64,000 nucleotides of DNA from Mytilisepta virgata (lineage: Eukaryota > Mollusca > Bivalvia > Mytilida > Mytilidae): the NCBI GenBank assembly GCA_028015205.1, contig CM051512.1, forward strand, positions 19,065,139 through 19,129,138. The letters run 5' to 3'. Positions 57,447-64,000 of the stretch are shown here, in pieces; positions within the stretch are counted from its first letter, which is position 1, and every line of letters starts with the position of its first letter. Position numbers and translations under genes: made by a program. The notes below the pieces were generated by a model. That model saw nothing but the letters and a program-made list of their open reading frames with translations. It searched no databases and was not told where the DNA came from.

Positions 57447-60286
57447 CCGCCTTACATTTTCCCCCATATGAAATATGGAAAATATTGTTCATGGAAAAGA
57501 ATAACAACATGGAACAATGAAAAATGGCTATACAATCAAAACTGGGAAATCAGAAATTTCAAAATCCTCAAAACAGAGAATTATCACTGGACTGATACCT
57601 CAAAAATAAATGAATCCACTTGGATCAAGTTGAATAAGATCCCAACCTAATTCAAAACAAATTTTGGTCGAAGTACACAAATTGATACCTTTAAAAATAA
57701 ACAAATCTACAATACAGTTTAATAAGATCCCAACCTATTATCAGTTCTACATAAGCCAAGTGGAGATATTTTAGTCCAAAGTCATTAAACCCACGTACAG
57801 ATAATTTTCCAGTAGGTTCTCTTATATTGATCAAAATGATCAGTAGATATAATTTGTTCAAAATGTCAAAAAGGCATTCTAAATATCTATGATGTTACAT
57901 AACAATTGATAAGTTCATACATGTACCCATTTATCACACGATTATCCAGTGTTTGTAGTTTTTGGTTAATGGAGGCGTAGGAAGATTTTTAATACTTAAC
58001 CATAAAAAAAATTTTCGATCCATTTTAATGATTTTATGATATAGACTTTTAAGAATATTACATTTTATACAAATTTGTATTTTTAAAAGACTATTTCAGG
58101 TTGATTCAGTTTTGTATGAAAATTAAATCTGTCACATATGTAAATGAAAACAACAGTATCAATGTCTTCTTCAGATATTGTTTCAGAATGATTTATGTAG
58201 TAGGATACTTAATGAGAAGAATTAGACATTTTGGTTTTTCAGACATTTGAGTTATGTCCCTTACTATGTGATTGGATATCTGATGCTCATCTGACCATGT
58301 GTACTATAAATGTACAATAAACAAATATTAGGCCAAACAAGAAAGATTTGTGTGCCTCCCGTTAATCTACCAACCCTAATTTTCTACACCAACCTGAAGA
58401 TTTTTTTTCAGCAAGCACGGTTAAAGTCAGAATATCTTCCCAAGACTAAGTGTAAATAAAAAACTGTAAAATGTAGAAAAATCGCTAACAACCTACCCTA
58501 TATTTATCTTGATGCATACAGAACTACTATTATTTTTTTTAATTAGCCTAATATAAATTATGAGGTTGGTATTAGTCCTGTAAACCCTCTTAAATCTAAC
58601 AAAGAGAGGTAGTGCTTAGATAAAATCAGAATTTTAAATGTGGTTTCAGATGAAGGAAAAAATTGTGTTTTCAGTGAATTCTGTAAAATATCACAAATTT
58701 CTCAATGCAAAAATCAATAGTTGTGCTTTACGATCTTTTCATGTATTGTCTTGTTGTTTGGGGGGTATTTAACTCTGAGTAATATGGCCATCAGTACAAA
58801 GACAATCAAATTAAGAAGTTGAAAATGTATATTTCCTTCAAATTTTAATGTTGGTATGAAAAGACCAAAGTCAGTTTAAAAACATGACCAATTTCAATAA
58901 AATTTTTGTAACTTCTCAAATTATTGTTGGATATTGAACAACATGGCGACTGTTACCATAAATGAATTGTTAAAAAACATAAAGAAACACTGACACAACT
59001 TTACATCAGAATTATGCATTTATTGCCTTCTCTTGTAACATTTATGGAATTATCCTTGGGGAATGTCCTGTAAGGATTACACTGGTACATGAAAAAGCTG
59101 ACAGATTATTGGTGTAAAATCCTTACAGTGCCAGTGGGATTTATACCACAGACAACACAAAAACACAAACAAAATATAATCTAACACATATAAAATAGAT
59201 GAGACCAAAGCCTCCATTCAAGCATTACTTGATATCTGTACACAAATATCTAATATAAGATATTAATAAATAATATGTTGTATAGAATAAGCAGGGAACA
59301 TGTTTAATTCACCAATAGCAAGCTATATTCTTCTGTAATTTGATATTCCCAGCGTATGACAGGGTCACCTGATACTGTCATTCATCAAGATCCTATTGAA
59401 CATTGTTGTTGATACAGTGTAGTTATAGTTGCATTTAGAGAAAACATTGATGAATTTGCAATTGATTTCTGTTATGGGAATGGTGATGCTTTTCTTCTCA
59501 AATTTGCTAGAGAAACAGTTTCTTGCATTTGTCCAATATGAGAGATCAGGATTCCACATGTGTGAGAAATTCATTCTTTTGTCATCTCATTTTTGGAAGA
59601 AATTAAAAGGCTTAAAAAAGAACATGTTGTGCACATGGAAGCCTCTGGTTTTTCTTGCTTCTGATGTTGCTCCATTCCACTGACCTTAACACAATTAGTG
59701 TTTAGTAAAACATTTGTAAACTGATGATTTTACACAGTAATGACAACTGAATTATAGTTAGTTGTATCATTAAAGGGAAAAACCACCTGCCTTGGATCAA
59801 TTTATTAAATATCTCCTGAGTTATTTGATAAAATTGCTGATTGCAGCTTCAGAGGTTATTGCTTAGCTGAAATTTCAATATCTTATTTTCATGTACAAGT
59901 CTGATGCTTTTTTTTACAAAAGGTCATAGACATTTATATTATCAAAATTTCTGGATTCATAATGGCAGCTTTTCTAATGAGAAAACCTGAAGCTTTTCGA
60001 TTGTACAAATATATATTAATATATTATGCTAACATGGTTGCTATGAACAATTCCTTATTTCTGATTGATCAAATTTCAAGAATCTTTTCCTTTGAAAATT
60101 GTTATAAAACTCCAAGTTTGCATGTTTATTGCTCTGGTAAAACAGTTACCATGGTCACCGTGAGAAATTTATTATTATGATTGGTTAATCTTCAAAAAGT
60201 CCTGTAACTTGAACTGAAACTTTATATAAAGCTTTTATGAGGTATTCTCCATACATTACACGGTAACTGTTTTGGTGACTCCTGTT
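57447..60286. other. Mostly unannotated intron
   Basis: A weak duplication (TGATACCT...AATAAGATCCCAACCTA) occurs at 57593-57650 and 57684-57737. Otherwise nothing is supported. The region 56005-57188 has only imperfect internal duplications (near 56540/56722 and 56960/57120). Confidence 0.45.
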
Positions 60287-60299
60287 CCTATTAAGTCAA

Positions 60300-60675
60300 G
60301 GATCAGAGGAGCTCAACCCATAGAGCTGCCTAGCAAGTCCCCAGGTAGCAGATGGGGAGACCAAGAGGTTGGGGGGTTGTCAGGTCATAATACAGAAACC
60401 CTGATTGTGGACCATAGTGGGTAACGTGTTTGGAGAATGCCACACTCCTGCACGCTAAAGACCCCTTCTGTAGTTTTCGAAAAAGGGTAGGCTGATGACC
60501 ACTACAGAAGGTTAAATTATCCGACCCTACCCAACAATCCTCCTGTGGCAGTCAATATTGTTACCCCTTTGTGTCCCGCCGTACCCTTATTTGAATTGTT
60601 TGATATATTGAAATGGTTCTCGTCCTGAAGAAGTATAAAATATTTGCCACTGGACAATAAGCAACAATCAATCAA
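60300..60675 (+). mobile_element. ATCA-tailed SINE (S2), full-length copy
   Basis: Starts GATCAGAGGAGCTCAACCC and runs through GGGGGGTTGTCAGGTCATAA to AACAATCAATCAA. Flanked by CCTATTAAGTCAA (60287-60299) and CCTATTTAGTCAA (60676-60688), a 13-bp duplication with one mismatch. It adds about 70 bp of 5' head missing from the copy at 9454; I do not recognise that head as a tRNA. Confidence 0.88.
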
Positions 60676-61073
60676 CCTATTTAGTCAAATTATTAAAAAA
60701 TTTCTTGGTCAAATATTCCAGAAAGGCCCCCAGTGTTTTTTTTGTTTTTTGTTTTTTGTTTTGTTTTTTTTAAGTCCATTTTCCATCATTTTATATTTAA
60801 AAAAAGTCTAACACGAGTTGTATAATTTCTTTTATGTATTACATTATGATAATATCATGTGCATGTACTGTTTTTGTAATATTATAATGTATATATATAT
60901 GTATGTGTGTTGGAAATAAAAATATAATAAATTAAAAAATTAAAAAAAATATTAAAGAACTTGAACTTGATATTAGGTCATATTTTAACAACATCATATA
61001 AGTTTAAAGGATAGTTTGACTGGATTGCCACTTGTGTAATGTAGGATCAGAACTTGAACGTCTAGTATTATTC

Positions 61074-61250
61074 TGTCAAACCTGCTTTAAAGGGCACCTC
61101 TATATAGCAAATCACTGTCTATAAAGGGCAAAGTGAAAAAGTCCCATTAATGAACAAAGCATGTAAACTTAACCTCCGTATAGAGGCACCTACTCATAAT
61201 GGGCACATTTTTCTGGTCCAGTGCGTGTCATTTATAGACAGGTTTGACTG
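61074..61250. mobile_element. Small TIR element
   Basis: TGTCAAACCTGCTTTAAAGG on the left is mirrored by TATAGACAGGTTTGACTGG on the right, with GGCACCTCTATA and TATAGAGGCACC as a second inverted pair. About 177 bp, 85 bp before exon d. Confidence 0.75.
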
Positions 61251-61334
61251 GGAGTTCCATGTAGACCTTAACCTTTTTGGATGATTAAAGATTTGAATTG
61301 AAGATGTTTAATTTCTTTTTGTATCTTTTAACAG

Positions 61335-61427
61335 GTCAGGAGAATGTTTTTAATGCACTGGGTAAAGATGTATTGGAAAGAGCTTTTGAAGGATACAATG
61401 CATGTATATTTGCTTATGGACAAACAG
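61335..61427 (+). CDS. KIF13: KIF13-like kinesin-3, exon d (helix leading into the P-loop)
   Basis: The exon is 93 bp, after TTTTAACAG and before ACAG|GTAATT. It reads (G)[19 protein letters not shown] and then [11 protein letters not shown], and ends on the first base of a glycine codon. The [15 protein letters not shown] run is the near-invariant kinesin signature leading into the nucleotide-binding P-loop, so this exon is certain. The intron before it is 8.4 kb and contains a foldback element, SINE remnants and an ATCA-tailed SINE. The intron after it splits the P-loop. Confidence 0.97.
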
Positions 61428-63061
61428 GTAATTTAATACTCCAACAGGTAACACTATAAAGACAGTACAGTCTTTGATTTCTCAGATTTTACTACTTTTA
61501 CCAGTGGTAAACAAGTGCAGTCAGATCCCTAGGGGCTATTAAACAAAAGGGCATGTCTAATAAGTATTAGAAAATACTTAAAAAATTCAAGCAGGCAAGT
61601 TCTGAGATGCACGGTGAAGAGTAAGTCCTCTAGATCCAAATCTACCACTATTTTGAAGAAGCTTTTCATTTAGAAATAAAAAAATTGTAGCGTCTTTTTG
61701 TCAATACAAGTTGTATATAGTGTTGACTTTCTCAATCAGACACTGAACTGCATCATCATATAGCAGAGCCAATGGTAGAGGCAGTCCTGAACATGCATTG
61801 AGTTGCAAGATTGTTCTTTGTATTAATGGCCTTACAATGACTTTGAGATGAAGAACAGTAATAAAGCACCGTTCTTTGCTTGAATTTGTCACATTCCTGT
61901 GTGGATTTTTTTCCCCAAACATTTACCCACTATGTACTTTCTTACCATTGGGATAAATTTTATTATTTTTTACCTTTTTGGTAGATAAAAGATTTCATTT
62001 TGTTAAGAGTATAATTGAAATAAATGTAAAGGAAAATAATGCTAAATATGATCCAGACAAAATTACAGGTTTATTTAATGTTGTTAATCTTCTGTGAAAA
62101 AAATTTGCTTTGTGACATTTAAGTTGTCAGCATACAAACAGAAGTGCAAATTTTGTCTGGGTCTCATATTGAAAAAGGGGACTTGAAAACGCATCCAGAC
62201 TACTTATAAATATTTAAACATTGAAAAAAAATATACAAAATTCTTGTAGGGAATAAATTTACAGTCAACTTTAGTATTTAATGCTAAATAAATTTATTAC
62301 AAAGCACAAAAAGAAAAAACTCACAGAATTCTTTTATAACACATACTAAATCTCAGAAAAAAGTCATTTTAGAAATAAATTGTATTGTAAAAATAAGGAA
62401 TACAGATGGTAAACAGGTGGTTTTTGTTTGTTTTAGAAATATTTCTCATGATACCTAATACCTCAAAATAAATATTTTTGTTTGGTTGATATCACTGGTT
62501 CATCTTTAGACGAGTAAAAAATTGTCAGAGGAAAATGATCTTTTTAATATTTCTCCAAAAAATATAATCAGTGAAAATAAACACTTTTAATTTTATGATT
62601 TCTGGTTAAACTGATAGATTAATTTAGTTAACATATTTTGAATTGGAGAACCAAGTAAAATGGAAAATGTACTTAATACAACTTTACTTTATTATCATAT
62701 AAGCATAAACTACTAAGCGTCCCCTGTCATCAGTTCAAAGATTGTTTGATAATCGAAGATTAGATTTAGATTAGAGGGGTTTAACTTTCAGTTGCAGTGA
62801 GTTTTTTAAATTAAGGATTTTCTATAATTATATCATTTAATAGATTATTATGTTATATTTTATTATTTTGACAATATTATAATAATAGAAAATGTTTTTC
62901 GTCTTTTACGTCTTTGCAAGTAGGACATGTTCGTTAATTTCAAGTAAATGTCCTTTTTCATCTCTCATGTTTAGCAAACATTGCAGTAAAAATAGATTTG
63001 ATATAAAAATTTGTGAAATAACTGGATGCATTTTTAAACCTTCAACATATGTAATTTTCAG
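61428..63061. other. Intron splitting the P-loop; no feature inside
   Basis: AT-rich. No element ends seen. The same holds for 63249-63758 after exon e and 60689-61073 before the small TIR element. Confidence 0.5.
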
Positions 63062-63248
63062 GTTCAGGAAAATCATACACTATGATGGGAACATTCCAAG
63101 AATCGGGCCATGGGATCATTCCTCGACTGTGTAATGCTCTGTTTTCTCAAATAGACCAATGTGATGAAGAAGGCTTAGCCTATAAAGTGGAAGTGTCATA
63201 CATGGAAATATATAATGAAAAAGTGCATGACCTATTAGATCCTAAAGG
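63062..63248 (+). CDS. KIF13: KIF13-like kinesin-3, exon e (P-loop end to DLLDPKG)
   Basis: Kinesin-3 motors of the KIF13 group move cargo vesicles toward microtubule plus ends, using ATP hydrolysis in an N-terminal motor domain. This 187-bp exon follows GTAATTTTCAG and ends AAAGG|GTATGT (phase 2). With the base from exon d it completes the P-loop G-Q-T-G-S-G-K-S, continues YTMMGTFQESGHGIIPRLC and NALFSQIDQ, and ends EVSYMEIYNEKVHDLLDPK-G. The K-V-E-V-S-Y-M-E-I-Y-N-E-K-V run with DLLDPKG separates KIF13 from KIF1 (YCERV, DLLNP) and KIF16B. The acidic insert QCDEEGLA is in a loop that varies between species. Together the five exons cover about 180 of about 350 motor residues. Switch I, switch II, the FHA domain and the tail lie beyond the window. 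Confidence 0.97.
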
Positions 63249-63758
63249 GTATGTTATAAAATTTGAAAATGAAAAAATATGGGGTGTTTGTCAATGAAAC
63301 AACATCCCATAGTACAGACCTGATTTTCTTCTGCTTTAAAGTGGATTTTCGGTTTTGGAAGTTCCGATTTGTCCATTATACTTCCTTTATTTTATATACA
63401 TAGTAAAATGGTCGCCGAATTATCATTTCTGCTCATTTTACATGGTTGTCAAAATCCGGTCTGATAGTATTGAACAAGGGAAACCATTCTTTAAACTAGA
63501 GGTCATTATGTGGACTTCCACAGGGAGCAACTGCCCCAACCACAAGTACTAAATGGTGTCAAAAATTTTTCATAATTGCTTATTATTCTTATTTAGTAAT
63601 TTTGCCATTTGACAACTCTTTAAAATTTAAAAATGGCCATGTGCCTCTTCTGTATTGAAACATATAATTGTCTGAAGAATCTGTTACTGGAAGGAATTAT
63701 TTTTATAAATCATGTTTTTCACAATAAAATTTTTGTTGATTTTCTAAATGTTGTTTTT

Positions 63759-64000
63759 ATACCCCCCCGCAAACAAAGTGTGGGGGTATATAGGAATCAC
63801 CTTGTCTGTCCGTCTGTCTGTCCATCTGTCCGTCTGTCTTTCTGTCTGTCTGTCTGTCCATATATCTTGTAAGCCCAACTCCTCCTAGACCGCTCAATGG
63901 ATTTCAACGAAACTTTACTGAAAGGAAGTACATCATCCAAAGATGTGCATGAAGAAAAATCTTTGCTTTCCGATATCACACAAGGCAGATAATTGGACTT
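63759..64000 (+). mobile_element. HINE-like element, ATACCCCCCGC family, copy 3 (cut by window end)
   Basis: 5' palindrome, (GTCTGTCC)n and the internal unit CCCAACTCCTCCTAGACCGC as in 26317-26960. Lies in the intron after exon e. The 3' end is beyond the window. Confidence 0.88.

Noticed and set aside
59962..60180. 72-codon open frame starting MAAFLMRKPEAF
   Set aside because: No recognisable domain, AT-rich codon use and no splice context. Treated as chance.

Overview
The window looks like nuclear DNA of a bivalve mollusc, probably a mussel (Mytilidae). It is AT-rich and gene-poor, has spliceosomal GT/AG introns, and is filled with short mobile elements of bivalve type. The organism call rests on repeat style and on a metazoan gene, not on a database match.

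The only gene I can support is the 5' part of a kinesin-3 motor of the KIF13 (Khc-73) type on the + strand. Five exons (626-686, 51169-51205, 52861-52918, 61335-61427, 63062-63248) join in frame and encode the front half of the motor domain, including the ATP-binding P-loop. The start codon lies before the window and the rest of the protein beyond it. All remaining sequence is therefore intronic, and the first intron seen here is about 50.5 kb long.

That intron is a graveyard and nursery of transposable elements. The dominant class is a set of non-autonomous rolling-circle elements (Helentron/HINE-like). Each has a palindromic 5' end, a (GTC)n-type microsatellite, a tandem array with a monomer near 140-170 bp, and a 3' end made of the inverse of the 5' terminus plus a small hairpin. 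I count about a dozen copies or pieces in at least seven families (about 79-535, 837-1454, 5153-6518, 7090-11010, 8539-9873, 19130-19738, 21141-21364, 21711-23627, 26317-26960, 29190-32545, 30969-32320, 37915-38968, 45323-45616, 63759-64000). Two loci are nested. In one, the order is HINE (7090-11010), canonical Helitron (8078-10761), second HINE (8539-9873), SINE (9454-9766). The Helitron also carries a 370-bp copy of intron DNA found 3 kb upstream, which preserves the empty site of the HINE at 5153-6518.

Other repeats are a tRNA-derived SINE family (nine copies, three with clear target-site duplications), a second SINE family with an ATCA tail, several TIR elements (piggyBac-like with TTAA, hAT-like, a long-TIR foldback, a TA-flanked MITE), one LINE 3' end with (TTATTA)n tail, simple tandem arrays, and a few unrecognised open frames. 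One (12511-12762) may be a decayed CARD-like domain. Long stretches between these hold nothing I can name.
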